From: Prado023 sp963798745 | GTDB lineage: Bacteria; Actinomycetota; Actinomycetes; S36-B12; CAIYMF01 | Assembly: GCA_963798745.1 (NCBI GenBank) | Contig: CAWCUF010000004.1 | Location: 206,830 to 270,829 of the forward strand | DNA: 64,000 bases | Reading direction: 5' to 3' | In this document: in pieces, positions 1 through 7,896 of the stretch | Layout: the number at the start of each line of letters is the position of its first letter | Numbering within the stretch: position 1 is the first letter of the stretch | The notes under the pieces: generated by a model | What the model saw: the letters and a program-made list of their open reading frames with translations, nothing else | Told to the model about the DNA's origin: nothing | Databases searched by the model: none | Program-made: the position numbers and the translations under genes

Positions 1-503
1 GTTTGCTCTTGCCGAGAACGCTGGCGGCTGGCTCGGCGCGGGCCCAGCGGCGGCGGTCGTCACCATTCTGGGCCAATCCCGACGTTGACCTGTCAAGGTG
101 GTTCCGTGCGTGTCCACGCAAACTCAGTGTGGAGCAGCCGCCCGTTCGCTGTGGACACCGAGTCGCCCGCGTTCTTCGGCATGTTCGGATCCCAGAGGTG
201 ACACGGCAGTCGTCACCCACGCCCATAGAGGTCTGAACAACCCACTGGCTGGGCAGGCGGGAGTGCGGCGGGGGGCTTGTTGAGACGCCGGCTGGAACGG
301 CAGCAGAACCGTGGGAGCGGCCATGGGCTCACCTCACGCGACCACCTCGCACCAGGCCCAGACCACGCCCGCCGCCGACACGGCCAGGCACCCGAACCTC
401 ACCGACGCTAGACAGATTCCGCCAGCCGCTACCGTACCGCGTCGGAGGGTGGCGAGACTCGTCAGAGAAGTGCGAGCAGCCGGTGGGCTCAGTCGGGTCT
501 GGG
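1..503. other. no recognisable gene
   Basis: No open frame here shows a recognisable domain or consistent coding character on either strand. Overlapping short frames are arginine/proline-rich shadows of GC-rich DNA. I see no RNA gene or IS end. Confidence 0.5.
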
Positions 504-832
504 TCAGGCGACGGTGTGCAGCTCGGAGCGCAGCCCAAGGGCGTTGGTGACCTTCAGGATGGTTGACACCCCCCACTCCCACGTAGTCGAAGAGCAGCTC
601 CGTGAGAGGCGAGATCAGGAGCGCCATCCCCTGCCCCTGGCGCGAAGCCCACACCGGGTTGCCCGGCGCAAAGGCGCTCCTCACCACCGAGCCACCCTCC
701 ACATCGGCCGGATAGCCGATGGAAGTCGGCAGGAGACTTCGTTGCGTCGCTCCCCCGCCAGACCAGATGCGCGTCCAACGATCGATTGAGCAGCACGGCG
801 AAGGCCTTCACCTTGATCTGAGCCTCAGGCAT
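504..832 (-). pseudogene. mosaic remnant: NUDIX-like N-terminus joined to antitoxin-like tail
   Basis: Reading the minus strand from an ATG at 832, about 38 residues (AQIKVKAFAVLL, HLVWRG, DFHRL) resemble the first beta strands of a NUDIX hydrolase. The NUDIX box that should follow is absent. Near 715 the coherent reading moves to another frame (VVRSAFAPGNPVWASRQG, LLISPLTELLFDYVGVG), and near 560 it moves again to end in ILKVTNALGLRSELHTVA. That ending resembles the C-terminus of Xre-type antitoxins. Two frame changes and the missing catalytic box indicate decayed, fused remnants. The HTH gene at 879-1082 lies just upstream on the same strand. Both family calls rest on short stretches and are tentative. 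Confidence 0.35.
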
Positions 833-878
833 GCCACAGACCGTAGGCGCAGGCGCCCAACATTGACCGTTCAGCGGT

Positions 879-1082
879 TCAGCCCACGTTGCGGTACTTG
901 CGGTGCATCGTCTGTCGGGTCACCCCCAGGAGTGTGCCAATCTGCGCCCAACTGAGGCCTGCGTGGCGGGCACGGCGAACGGCGACCTCCTCCCGGCGGG
1001 CGACCTCACGCTTGGCCTCCGAGACCGAGGCCAACTCGCCGACGACGTCGTCGGCATGGCCCGGGCCCAGTGACGTCCTCAT
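879..1082 (-). CDS. small helix-turn-helix DNA-binding protein
   Basis: This is a 67-residue protein. Residues 1-35 form a charged helix (EAKREVARREEVAVRRAR), and the C-terminal half holds a helix-turn-helix, GLSWAQIGTLLGVTRQTMHR. Small actinobacterial proteins of this form, an Arg-rich helix followed by one HTH, are presumed DNA-binding proteins. I prefer the ATG at 1082 over the in-frame ATG at 1094: the upstream codon lies inside a perfect palindrome that also contains the -10 box, and the -10 ends 7 nt before 1082, giving a leaderless transcript. The palindrome is the likely autoregulatory operator. The target genes are unknown. Confidence 0.7.
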   Translation of the reverse strand: MRTSLGPGHADDVVGELASVSEAKREVARREEVAVRRARHAGLSWAQIGTLLGVTRQTMHRKYRNVG

Positions 1083-1117
1083 GGCTGTCAGCATACGCTG
1101 ACAGCCAGGCAGGTCAA
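1083..1117 (-). promoter_or_regulatory. leaderless promoter with perfect palindromic operator
   Basis: On the minus strand a -35 TTGACC (1117-1112) is followed after 16 nt by a -10 TATGCT (1095-1090), 7 nt before the ATG at 1082. A perfect 10-bp inverted repeat, GGCTGTCAGC (1083-1092) and GCTGACAGCC (1097-1106), spans the -10. A repressor bound here would block RNA polymerase, and the HTH protein encoded just downstream is the obvious candidate. Confidence 0.65.
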
Positions 1118-1257
1118 CTCCTGCGCCGGATGAGTCACCTCCGGAATGGACCGCCTACGGAACTGGGCTGCGCCGGACGTGGGTTTCCGCCGGCTATTGC
1201 GGTGGTGGGCAAAATTCGGTCACCATGCAGGGCAGACCGTGGAGGGGAGCAGCCGGT

Positions 1258-2052
1258 ATGACCCGCAGCAGACAGATCGGCCCGGAGTTCGAGGCGTTCG
1301 ACTTCACGCACGATGGGAGCACGTACGAGGTCTTCCGGGGGGGTTCGGGTCCAGCGGTGCTCGTGCTCCACGAGATCCCCGGCCTGCATCCGGGGGTCAT
1401 CGACTTCGCCCGGCGACTCATCGCGGCGGGGTACTGCGTCTACCTGCCGTCGCTCTTCGGGCGGCCCGCAGCCCCGGCGAATGGCCGCGAGGTCCTGCGA
1501 TCGGGCATACGGGTGTGCGTGGCGCGTGAGTTCACGAAGCTGGCCGACCGCACCAGTCCTGTGGTCGGGTGGCTACGTGGCCTGGCCGCATCGGCCTACC
1601 GTGAGCGTGGTGGGCCGGGGGTGGGGGTGGTCGGGATGTGCTTCACCGGAGGATTCGCATTGGCGACCGCTCTCGAGCCGGCGGTCGTGGCCTCGGTGAT
1701 GAGCCAGCCGGCCATGCCGGCGCCGATCGGGAAGGGCGGTCGGGCCGCCCTGGGTCTGGACGCCGAGGACCTGGCAAGCATCACGGCGCGGGCCGAGGAT
1801 GACCTGCGTGTGCTCGGGCTCCGGTTCACCAACGACCGCGGGTGCCCGGCGGAGCGATTCGAGACGCTGCGGGCAAATCTCGGTACATCCTTCGAGGGGA
1901 TCGAGATCGATTCCTCGCCGGACAACGCGGCGGGCATCGAACCGTCGGCGCATTCAGTGCTCACCATCTCGCTGGTCGACGAGCCGGGGCACCCGACCCG
2001 GGTCGCCCTCGACCGAGTCATGACATTCCTGTCCGAGCAGTTGCACCCCTGA
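1258..2052 (+). CDS. dienelactone hydrolase family protein
   Basis: This is a 264-residue alpha/beta-fold hydrolase of the dienelactone hydrolase family, which hydrolyses ester or lactone bonds in the cytoplasm with a Cys-Asp-His triad. The nucleophile elbow GMCFTGG places Cys at about residue 128. An oxyanion-side motif LHEIPGLHPGV lies near residue 42. A late Asp (TNDRG) and His (PGHPTR, about residue 245) complete the triad. The ATG at 1258 follows a strong GGAGGGG ribosome-binding site, so it is preferred over an in-frame codon at 1225. No pathway neighbours are present, so the substrate is unknown. Confidence 0.85.
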   Translation: MTRSRQIGPEFEAFDFTHDGSTYEVFRGGSGPAVLVLHEIPGLHPGVIDFARRLIAAGYCVYLPSLFGRPAAPANGREVLRSGIRVCVAREFTKLADRTSPVVGWLRGLAASAYRERGGPGVGVVGMCFTGGFALATALEPAVVASVMSQPAMPAPIGKGGRAALGLDAEDLASITARAEDDLRVLGLRFTNDRGCPAERFETLRANLGTSFEGIEIDSSPDNAAGIEPSAHSVLTISLVDEPGHPTRVALDRVMTFLSEQLHP

Positions 2053-2168
2053 CCGATCGCGAGGCGCCAAGCCCCTGGTCAGCATCGCCGCTGTCCTCGT
2101 AGCCGGTAAGCCGACACCGGACATGCCGGTTCCTGGATCCGCCAATGACGCGTGCTCCCCACGCCGCT

Positions 2169-2195
2169 GAACTGCTCTTGACAGTCCTTCGCGGC
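2169..2195. repeat. fragment of dispersed repeat (end of module B)
   Basis: The sequence GCTCTTGACAGTCCTTCGCGGC matches, almost base for base, the end of module B seen at about 9390 and 53315. Only about 27 bp survive here. Confidence 0.55.
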
Positions 2196-2229
2196 CCGCG
2201 AGCCTGTGCACCCCGCGCTCGCCCGTTGA

Positions 2230-2868
2230 TCAGCGCCGCTGTCGCACAGGCAGCCGACACGTGGACGGCGCAGGGCGCGGGGCTGGCCGCAGGTCCTGCC
2301 AGGCCCACCACGCGACGAGGCCGAGCGAGCCGAGGAACGCGAGCGCGGCTGCTGCGGTCACCAGCCCGGCGAGCACGTCGGTCTGCTGGAGGAGGCCGAG
2401 GGCCCCGAGGGTGTTGTGCCAGTCGTGGCCGGCGCCCGATCCGTCGTCGCCGAACAGCGGCAGCACCATCCGCTGCGCGTCCCCCACATACACCGCGACG
2501 TTGTGCAGCGACATCCCGAGCCAGCCCAGGAGCAGGGCGGCGCCGAGGCGGTCCCCGCGCCACCAGAAGTAGCCGGCGAGCGCCATGGGAGCGGCGACCT
2601 GGACGGCGCTGCCGGCCGTGGCGACGACCAGGAAGGGTGCCCACGCGAACAGCAGGTGGCCGAACTCGTGAACCCCGAGGTCGACCCCGGAGAGGAACGG
2701 CACCCAACCGTTGCGGGTGAAGCTCAGCCAGGCCACCGTGACGACCATGAGCGCGGAGACGCTCCAGCGCAGCACCGCGAGCGCCCGGTTGGCAGGAGCC
2801 TGCAGATCGAGCCCCCACGCGTCGGGGTCCAGCGGGGACCCCGGGTCCCGTCCTGGTGCTGCCGTCAC
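2230..2868 (-). CDS. membrane protein with HEFGH motif
   Basis: This is a predicted 212-residue integral membrane protein with about five hydrophobic segments (roughly residues 33-50, 72-92, 93-103, 108-128 and 163-190). Residues 67-71 read HEFGH, a zinc-binding HExxH motif at the start of a membrane segment, as in site-2-type and M50-like membrane proteins. A second histidine-rich stretch (GHDWHN, about 148) could supply further ligands. The GTG at 2868 is chosen because the much longer frame upstream has no coding character. Proteolytic activity is not established; similar actinobacterial proteins are annotated only as hypothetical. Confidence 0.6.
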   Translation of the reverse strand: MTAAPGRDPGSPLDPDAWGLDLQAPANRALAVLRWSVSALMVVTVAWLSFTRNGWVPFLSGVDLGVHEFGHLLFAWAPFLVVATAGSAVQVAAPMALAGYFWWRGDRLGAALLLGWLGMSLHNVAVYVGDAQRMVLPLFGDDGSGAGHDWHNTLGALGLLQQTDVLAGLVTAAAALAFLGSLGLVAWWAWQDLRPAPRPAPSTCRLPVRQRR

Positions 2869-3252
2869 ACCGTCAGTCTTCGGCGGGCTGGGCGAGCGAC
2901 TGAATAGTGGACATCGACGCGACCGACTAGTACGACCACGCCCGGCTCTGTCCTTCCTGCCGAACCTCGCCTCAGGCACGCACGGCACGCACGCCCTCAT
3001 CCCGCACGAGGCCGGGGCGAAACGGTCGGGACTCCCCAAGACGAGGAGTGCCACCTCGTCACCGGCGGTGATGGAGCCCGTCTGGGATGCCCTCGAGTTG
3101 ATCTCCGCCTCTGCCACAACCTCGGTGCACGGCGTGCTCGTCGTCCCCTTGTCGGACATCGCCTCTCCGAGCCTGCCCGGCAATCGGCATGTGGCGCGCT
3201 CCGCCGCGTATGCGTCCACGGGCGGCCGAAAGGGGGCACCTTTGGAGCCCGT
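2869..3252. other. intergenic, no gene seen
   Basis: Long frames cross this stretch on both strands but lack conserved motifs. The region separates the minus-strand membrane gene from the plus-strand sulfur operon. Confidence 0.4.
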
Positions 3253-3282
3253 TTGGAGGGGACCCGGTGCGCGGCCTAGCAT
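3253..3282 (+). promoter_or_regulatory. promoter of the metZ operon
   Basis: A -35-like TTGGAG (3253-3258) is followed after 18 nt by TAGCAT (3277-3282). Transcription would begin near 3289, exactly at the 5' edge of the riboswitch. Confidence 0.5.
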
Positions 3283-3287
3283 GCGCG

Positions 3288-3389
3288 AGGAACCGTCGAG
3301 AGCAGTCGAGGGGCCTGGCTCGACGACGCTGCAGCGACACCCCGGGGCCGACCTCGCTACCACGACCGGCTCGGCGGGTGACGGTTCTT
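3288..3389 (+). promoter_or_regulatory. SAM (S-box, SAM-I type) riboswitch
   Basis: The leader contains the S-box core order: CGAGAGCAG, then GAGGGGCCTGGC, then CGACGACGCTGCAGCGACACC, followed by a CGCTACCACGACC segment. It closes with a perfect P1 helix, GAACCGTC (3290-3297) pairing with GACGGTTC (3380-3387). This matches the actinobacterial SAM-I pattern (GAGAGcGGcaGAGGGacuGGCcCGAugACGCcGCgGCaACC). It sits between a promoter and an operon ending in metZ, where S-boxes are expected. SAM binding would shut off methionine/sulfur assimilation genes. The SD GGAGGAG at 3404-3410 is close downstream, so translational sequestration is plausible. The call rests on visual alignment only. Confidence 0.75.
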
Positions 3390-3412
3390 CTGCCAGGACC
3401 GATGGAGGAGAC

Positions 3413-3700
3413 ATGACGCAACCCGACGCCACGGTCACCACGCCCGTCCCGCAGGACTCCGCGACGCCGACCAACGCGCCCGTCCTGGTGGCCGAGCCGT
3501 CGGTCGCGCCGGAGCGCCTCGCCTACCGGCTGCTGACCGGCCCCGACGACAGGTCGTTCTGCGAGCGCGTCTCTGCCGCGCTCGCCGACGGCTACCGGCT
3601 CCACGGCTCCCCGGCCGCCACCTTCAACGGCGAGCGGGTCATCGTTGCGCAGGCAGTCGTCCTCGCTGACCGCCCCCAGGACACGGGAGAGCTGCGATGA
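3413..3700 (+). CDS. DUF1737 domain protein
   Basis: This is a 95-residue protein. The second half (YRLLTGPDDRSFCERVSAAL, DGYRLHGSPAATFNG, IVAQAVV) is a DUF1737 domain, a small fold found alone or attached to other proteins, without known biochemical function. The first 40 residues are Thr/Pro/Ala-rich and probably disordered. The ATG at 3413 follows GGAGGAG at good spacing. Its stop overlaps the next gene's start (ATGA, 3697-3700), so translation is coupled to the rhodanese gene. The shared SAM riboswitch ties this protein to sulfur or methionine metabolism, which is inference from context. Confidence 0.8.
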   Translation: MTQPDATVTTPVPQDSATPTNAPVLVAEPSVAPERLAYRLLTGPDDRSFCERVSAALADGYRLHGSPAATFNGERVIVAQAVVLADRPQDTGELR

Positions 3701-4113
3701 GCTACGCCGGCGACCTGACCCCGACCGAGGCGTGGGCGTTCCTCCTGGAGAACCCGGATGCGGTCCTCGTCGACGTGCGCACGGTCGCCGAGTGGGAGAC
3801 CGTCGGGATCCCGGACCTGAGCTCGCTCGAACGCCTGGTCGTCTTCGACGAGTGGGTCCAGGCACCCTCCGGGACGCCCAACCCGACGTTCCTGGCCGAG
3901 CTCGAGGAGGCCGGCCTGGCCGCGGGCGGCGGGCGCCCCGTCGTCTTCCTGTGCCGGGCTGGGCAGCGCTCGATCGGCGCTGCGACGGCCGCGACCGCCG
4001 CCGGCCTGGGCCCCGCGTACAACGTGCTGGCGGGCTTCGAGGGGGTCCGCGACGCGACCGGCCGCCGATCGGCGGGATGGAAGGCCGAGGGTCTGCCCTG
4101 GGGCACGCGGTGA
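3697..4113 (+). CDS. rhodanese-like sulfurtransferase
   Basis: This is a 138-residue single-domain rhodanese. Residues 22-30 (AVLVDVRTV) form the N-terminal rhodanese signature. The active-site loop CRAGQRS near residue 86 carries the persulfide-forming cysteine and the arginines that hold the substrate. The C-terminal GW motif (RSAGWKAEGLPW) is typical of the family. It overlaps both neighbours, by ATGA upstream and by GTGA at 4110-4113 downstream. Between a DUF1737 gene and metZ under an S-box, it probably delivers or recycles reduced sulfur for homocysteine synthesis. The exact donor is unknown. Confidence 0.9.
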   Translation: MSYAGDLTPTEAWAFLLENPDAVLVDVRTVAEWETVGIPDLSSLERLVVFDEWVQAPSGTPNPTFLAELEEAGLAAGGGRPVVFLCRAGQRSIGAATAATAAGLGPAYNVLAGFEGVRDATGRRSAGWKAEGLPWGTR

Positions 4114-5327
4114 GCCGCCGGCTCGACCCCGAGGGGCTGCGCCCCGACACGCTCGGCGTGCGCGGCGGGATCCTGCGCAGCGAGTTCGAGGAGACGGCCG
4201 AGGCCCTCTACCTCACCCAGGGCTACGTCTACCCCCGCGCGGCCGACGCGGAGGCCGCGTTCGCGGGTGAGCTCGACCGCTTCGTCTACTCACGGTATGC
4301 GAACCCCACGGTCTCGATGTTCGAGGAGCGGTTGCGGCTGCTCGAGGGCGCCGAGGCGTGCTACGCCACCGCCACGGGCATGTCCGCGGTGTTCACCTCC
4401 CTCGCCGCCCTCTGCCCGTCCGGCGCGCGGATCGTCGCCGGCCGAGCGCTCTTCGGCTCCACGGTCGTCGCCCTCAACGACATCCTCGGCAAGTGGGGCG
4501 TGCGAACCGACTACGTCGACGCCCACCGGATCGACTCGTGGGCCGAGGCGCTCGCCACGCCGGCCGACGTAGTCTTCCTCGAGACCCCGTCGAACCCGAT
4601 GCAGGACATCGCCGACCTCCGGGCGGTGAGCGACCTCGCCCACGCGGCGGGCGCCGTCGTCGTCGTCGACAACGTCTTCGCCACCCCCGTCCTGCAGCGC
4701 CCCCTGGAGTTCGGGGCCGACATCGTCGTGTACTCCGCGACCAAGCACATCGACGGGCAGGGGCGCGTGCTCGGCGGGGCGATCCTCGGGCCGAAGGACT
4801 ACATCGACGAGTCGGTCCAGACCCTCATCCGCAACACGGGCCCGACGATGAGCCCGTTCAACGCGTGGGTGCTGCTCAAGGGCCTAGAGACGCTCGCCCT
4901 GCGGGTGAGGGCGCAGAGCGCCGCCGCGCTGCAGGTGGCCTCCTGGCTGGAGGAGCAGGCCGCCGTCGAGTCCGTGCGCTACCCCTTCCTCGACTCCCAC
5001 CCGCACCAGGCGCTCGCCAAGGCGCAGATGGCCGCCGGCGGGACGGTTGTGACGTTCACCCTGCGCATGCCCCACGACGCCGACGCCGACGCGGCCAAGA
5101 AGCGCACCTTCGCCTTCCTCGACGCGCTGCGCCTCGTCGACATCTCCAACAACCTCGGCGACGCGAAGTCGCTCATCACGCACCCGGCGACGACGACGCA
5201 CCGCAGAGTCGGCCCCGAGGGTCGACGCGCCGTCGGCATCGCCGAGTCGACCGTGCGCCTGTCGATCGGCCTCGAGGACCCGGCGGACATCATGGACGAC
5301 CTCGCCCAGGCCCTCGAGCACGCCTGA
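4110..5327 (+). CDS. metZ: O-succinylhomoserine sulfhydrylase
   Basis: This is a 405-residue PLP enzyme of the Cys/Met metabolism family. It makes homocysteine directly from an O-acylhomoserine and sulfide. Early motifs LYLTQGYVYP and FVYSRYANPT are characteristic, ATATGMSAVF contacts the cofactor, and the PLP lysine lies in YSATKHIDGQG near residue 212. The C-terminal THPATTTHRR and VRLSIGLED motifs complete the family signature. The GTG at 4110 overlaps the rhodanese stop, so it is chosen over the longer upstream frame. Expression should be repressed by SAM through the upstream riboswitch. The gene is followed after 13 bp by an ISL3 remnant. Confidence 0.92.
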   Translation: MSRRLDPEGLRPDTLGVRGGILRSEFEETAEALYLTQGYVYPRAADAEAAFAGELDRFVYSRYANPTVSMFEERLRLLEGAEACYATATGMSAVFTSLAALCPSGARIVAGRALFGSTVVALNDILGKWGVRTDYVDAHRIDSWAEALATPADVVFLETPSNPMQDIADLRAVSDLAHAAGAVVVVDNVFATPVLQRPLEFGADIVVYSATKHIDGQGRVLGGAILGPKDYIDESVQTLIRNTGPTMSPFNAWVLLKGLETLALRVRAQSAAALQVASWLEEQAAVESVRYPFLDSHPHQALAKAQMAAGGTVVTFTLRMPHDADADAAKKRTFAFLDALRLVDISNNLGDAKSLITHPATTTHRRVGPEGRRAVGIAESTVRLSIGLEDPADIMDDLAQALEHA

Positions 5328-5340
5328 GCGCCCCCCGCCT

Positions 5341-5790
5341 GGGTTCCTCGATCAGCGCCCGCTTGCCCTCGGCCAGGACCGCGTCGTTGGCCGTGCCCCA
5401 CGCCACCCCGAGGCCCTCGGCGACCCGGGCCACGGTCAGGTGGGCGACGACCAGCCCTTCCAGCGCCCAGCGCAGCCCACGCCGTGACAGCTTGGCCTTG
5501 GCTCGGCCGCTTTCGAAGTGTCCTGGCGCCACACATGCCCGCAGCCGGTGCACCGGTATCGGCGGATCGTGACCAGCAGCGTGGTGGGTCGCCAGCCCAA
5601 CGGCTCGTGCGCCAGCCCGCGAGTCACGGTGTCCCGCGGCGCCCCTTCGCAGCCGCAGCGCCGACACCAGGTGTCAGGCTCGACCACCCGGCACGCCAGA
5701 ACCGCCCGATCCACCGTCACCCGCTGACCAGTCACCTCCAAGCCGAGCTCGTCGAGACGGGCGAACCTGGTCAGGTCCGATTTGCCCTCT
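5341..5790 (-). pseudogene. ISL3-family transposase remnant
   Basis: On the minus strand the first part reads TGQRVTVDRAV, then a zinc-ribbon-like CRRCGCEG...YRCTGCGHVW, the N-terminal domain of ISL3 transposases. Reading then moves frame near 5520 to a helical HTH part (SRRGLRWALEGLVVAHLTVA, VAEGLGVAWGTANDAVL) and stops at 5341, beside the metZ stop. The DDE catalytic domain is absent. The frameshift plus truncation makes this a dead element. Its abrupt end beside metZ suggests deletion or insertion at that point. Confidence 0.7.
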
Positions 5791-5867
5791 TCTACCCAGG
5801 ACTCGGCAGCGGAGCAGCCACCCTCGCCTGGCGGCCCCTCGCAGACGGCGACGCCTGACACGGCATA

Positions 5868-5893
5868 CGCGCTTCGCGGCGAAGTGGGACATG
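5868..5893. repeat. fragment of dispersed repeat (end of module B)
   Basis: CTTCGCGGCGAAGTGGGACATG resembles the terminal part of module B at 53323-53343. Only the end piece is present. Confidence 0.45.
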
Positions 5894-5932
5894 TCTGGGC
5901 GCTCTTGCCGATCTCCGCGCTTGTTGGACTGA

Positions 5933-6273
5933 TCAGGTGTCGCAGGCACCTTCTTCTCGGACCCAGACGAGCAAGGTCGCGTGCTCGGGGTCGTGCCACG
6001 GAGCATCGTCGTGCGCGAGGGCCTGCATCTCGCTCTCCGTCAACGGAGCCACTGGACCGCTGGGCCATTCACCCCGCCAGAGGTCGTACTGGCCGATCAA
6101 GACCGATACGGCGCGCCCAGGGGGCGAATCTTCTCATCGAGAGGAGCGGCAGGCGCGATCGCATTCAGAGTCCTCACGATCTCCCAGAGCGGGAGGTCGT
6201 CACGCTCGAGTTCGTCACTGAGCAGGTAACTGAGTCGGTCGAGCGAGGGCAGGCTGCTCTTCGCAGTTGGCAC
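5933..6273 (-). pseudogene. frameshifted hypothetical gene
   Basis: The minus strand from GTG 6273 reads a coherent acidic protein start (LPSLDRLSYLLSDELERDDL, LWEIVRTLNAIAP). It then needs a frame change near 6105 to continue as VLIGQYDLWRGEWPSGPVAP and LAHDDAPWHDPEHATLLVWV, ending at 5933. Both halves have normal protein composition and fit as one protein of about 110 residues, so a single indel is the simplest explanation. I do not recognise the family. No strong ribosome-binding site precedes 6273. Confidence 0.45.
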
Positions 6274-6333
6274 CTACGCGGGATGCCTTGATGCGCATGC
6301 CCATGCCGCGATGGGGCGGTCTCCTGGCGGCGG

Positions 6334-6422
6334 ATAGACGCGGGTTCGGGTCTTGTCGAGCACGGCGGCGGCCGTGCTCGACGCCACGCGTGGGCTTCAC
6401 GGTCGGGCGAGAGCTCGCTACT
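6334..6422. repeat. second dispersed repeat, copy 1
   Basis: The stretch with GGGTTCGGGTCT, GTCGAGCACGGCGGCGGCC and GGCTTCACGGTCGGGCGAGAG recurs with few differences at 40730-40816. It has no visible coding capacity. Confidence 0.55.
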
Positions 6423-6455
6423 GGCGTCGGCCCCGCCGCTAGCTAGTCTCGCGGT

Positions 6456-6690
6456 ATGCCCGAGTTCAGCTGGCGACCGGCCAACGAGGCGACCAGTGAG
6501 GACGTCGATGCCGTGTTCGACGCCGGCGGCGCCCGCAGGTGCCGCTGTCAGGCGCTCAAGGTCCCGGGCTGGATCTGGCGCGACACGACCCAGGAGGAGC
6601 GCGACGCCGCGCTCCTGGGGCAGGCCGGCTGTGGCACGAGCGGTCCCACGTCGGGCCTCGTTGGGGCCACCGTCTACGCCTGGTCTGCCT
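6456..6690 (+). pseudogene. truncated GNAT-type acetyltransferase N-terminus
   Basis: The ATG at 6456 starts a conserved N-terminus (FSWRPANEATSEDVDAVFD, GARRCRCQALKVPGWIWRD, QAGCGTSGPTSGLVG) typical of one group of actinobacterial GNAT proteins. The acetyl-CoA binding motif that should follow is missing. After about residue 78 the frame runs into sequence complementary to the next gene. A TAGTCT -10-like box lies close to the start. This is a 3'-truncated gene. Confidence 0.55.
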
Positions 6691-6734
6691 TTCGGCGGAT
6701 GACACGGAACCTGGATCAGGGTCCTGACGGGCCT

Positions 6735-7580
6735 CTAGGTCAGGTCCGCCTCAACGATTTCAGCGACAGCGGCGAAGCCCAGACGCTCGTAGATGCTGTT
6801 GCTCCCGGGGTTCTCCGCGTCCGCGTTCAGCATCACACGGTCGCATTCAGATGTCAGTGACGCTGCAATGGCGTGCGTCAGGGCAGAGCCGTAGCCGCGC
6901 TTGCGATGCTCCGGCACGGTGTAGACCGGACCGATGCGCCCGACCGTTCCGCCGGGAGTGGCTACAACATGGGCGTGCCCGCCCATCGCCACTGGAGAGC
7001 CGTTCTCCCACACCCACAGGCGCCTGTCATCCACCTGAGCCCGCACAAGGCCTTCGTTCGCCTCCGCTGGGAGCCCTGCCTCGGCGTGGAAGTCGGCGAA
7101 CCAGCCGAGAAGCAGGCCTAGGTCGTCCAGGGACGCAGGGCGCACCGAACCGTCGCACGCCGGTGGTGACGCCAAGGCGCCGAGTACGCGAACGATCTCG
7201 CGCATCCGAACAGTGGCAGTCCGGCCCATGCCGAGCGCCACGGCAGCGACGGCCTGGGCAGGCCCGGTCAAAGCGGTCACGACCTCCGTGTTGCCCGCCA
7301 GCCATACGCCGAGAACCGCACCCACCTCGTCGCTCATCGGTGAGACGACGGCAGGCCACGGCGCAGTTCTCACCGCACACCCCACCACCTGCCCAGCGTC
7401 CTCGACGGCGAGCCAGAGCTCGCTGTCATACCGAGCCCCCGCTGCCACACCCTCCGCGACGCTGCCGGGCAGGTTCATCATCACCGGCTCCTGACCACGC
7501 AGTATCTCGGTGGCAGCAAGCCACGCACCTGCAGTCGGCACCTGCCTCACGTTCAGGGACGAAGGACCCATGCCCACCAT
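6735..7580 (-). CDS. GNAT family N-acetyltransferase
   Basis: This is a 281-residue protein with two GNAT-like halves. The C-terminal half carries the acetyl-CoA binding signature YTVPEHRKRGYGSALTHAIA (R-x-x-G-x-G/A) and the late SIYERLGF motif (N-x-x-S-x-x-x-Y-x-x-x-G-F). The N-terminal half (VGCAVRTAPWP and following) is a degenerate GNAT domain, an arrangement common in actinobacterial tandem GNATs. It would transfer an acetyl group from acetyl-CoA to an unknown amine in the cytoplasm. The frame starts at 7580; an in-frame ATG four codons later is equally possible. Confidence 0.85.
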   Translation of the reverse strand: MVGMGPSSLNVRQVPTAGAWLAATEILRGQEPVMMNLPGSVAEGVAAGARYDSELWLAVEDAGQVVGCAVRTAPWPAVVSPMSDEVGAVLGVWLAGNTEVVTALTGPAQAVAAVALGMGRTATVRMREIVRVLGALASPPACDGSVRPASLDDLGLLLGWFADFHAEAGLPAEANEGLVRAQVDDRRLWVWENGSPVAMGGHAHVVATPGGTVGRIGPVYTVPEHRKRGYGSALTHAIAASLTSECDRVMLNADAENPGSNSIYERLGFAAVAEIVEADLT

Positions 7581-7702
7581 TGTGGCCCGGTGCCGTGCCG
7601 CTCGCCGGCCCTCAACATCACCTAGAGACGCCCGTGCGCACGGGTCGAGCAGTCTGCGGGACTTCCAGCGCGGTTGGCGTTTCGGCCGGCCTGCGTCACA
7701 GT

Positions 7703-7822
7703 GGGCGGTGTGCAGCGCCCGGGTGACTCAGGATGGCCGTCAACGGGAGGGCTGGCCAGGCCGTCGCCAGTCACATTGAGTGACCAAGAGAGCCCCGGAA
7801 CACCCTATTCCGACACATCAGC
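7703..7822. repeat. dispersed repeat, copy with module A
   Basis: Module A is nearly complete here: GTGTGCAGCGCCCGGGTGACT, CAACGGGAGGGCTGGCCAGG, CGCCAGTCACATTGAGTGAC, ACACCCTATTCCGACACATC. Module B is absent. The copy ends about 20 bp upstream of the promoter of the excisionase-like antitoxin gene. Confidence 0.7.
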
Positions 7823-7840
7823 ACAAGTCCATCGTCGCTA

Positions 7841-7869
7841 TTTACGAAACAAACGAAAGCGCGTATGCT
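7841..7869 (+). promoter_or_regulatory. promoter of toxin-antitoxin locus
   Basis: TTTACG (7841-7846), a 17-nt spacer and TATGCT (7864-7869) form a good sigma-A-type promoter. A short direct repeat (ACGAAAC / ACGAAAG) lies in the spacer and could be an operator for the antitoxin. Confidence 0.6.
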
Positions 7870-7896
7870 ACTTGCGTAGAGAAGGAGTTGACGACG

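Noticed and set aside
2018..2818. 266-residue minus-strand open frame
   Set aside because: It overlaps the HEFGH membrane gene in another frame and is Arg/Ala-rich without motifs.
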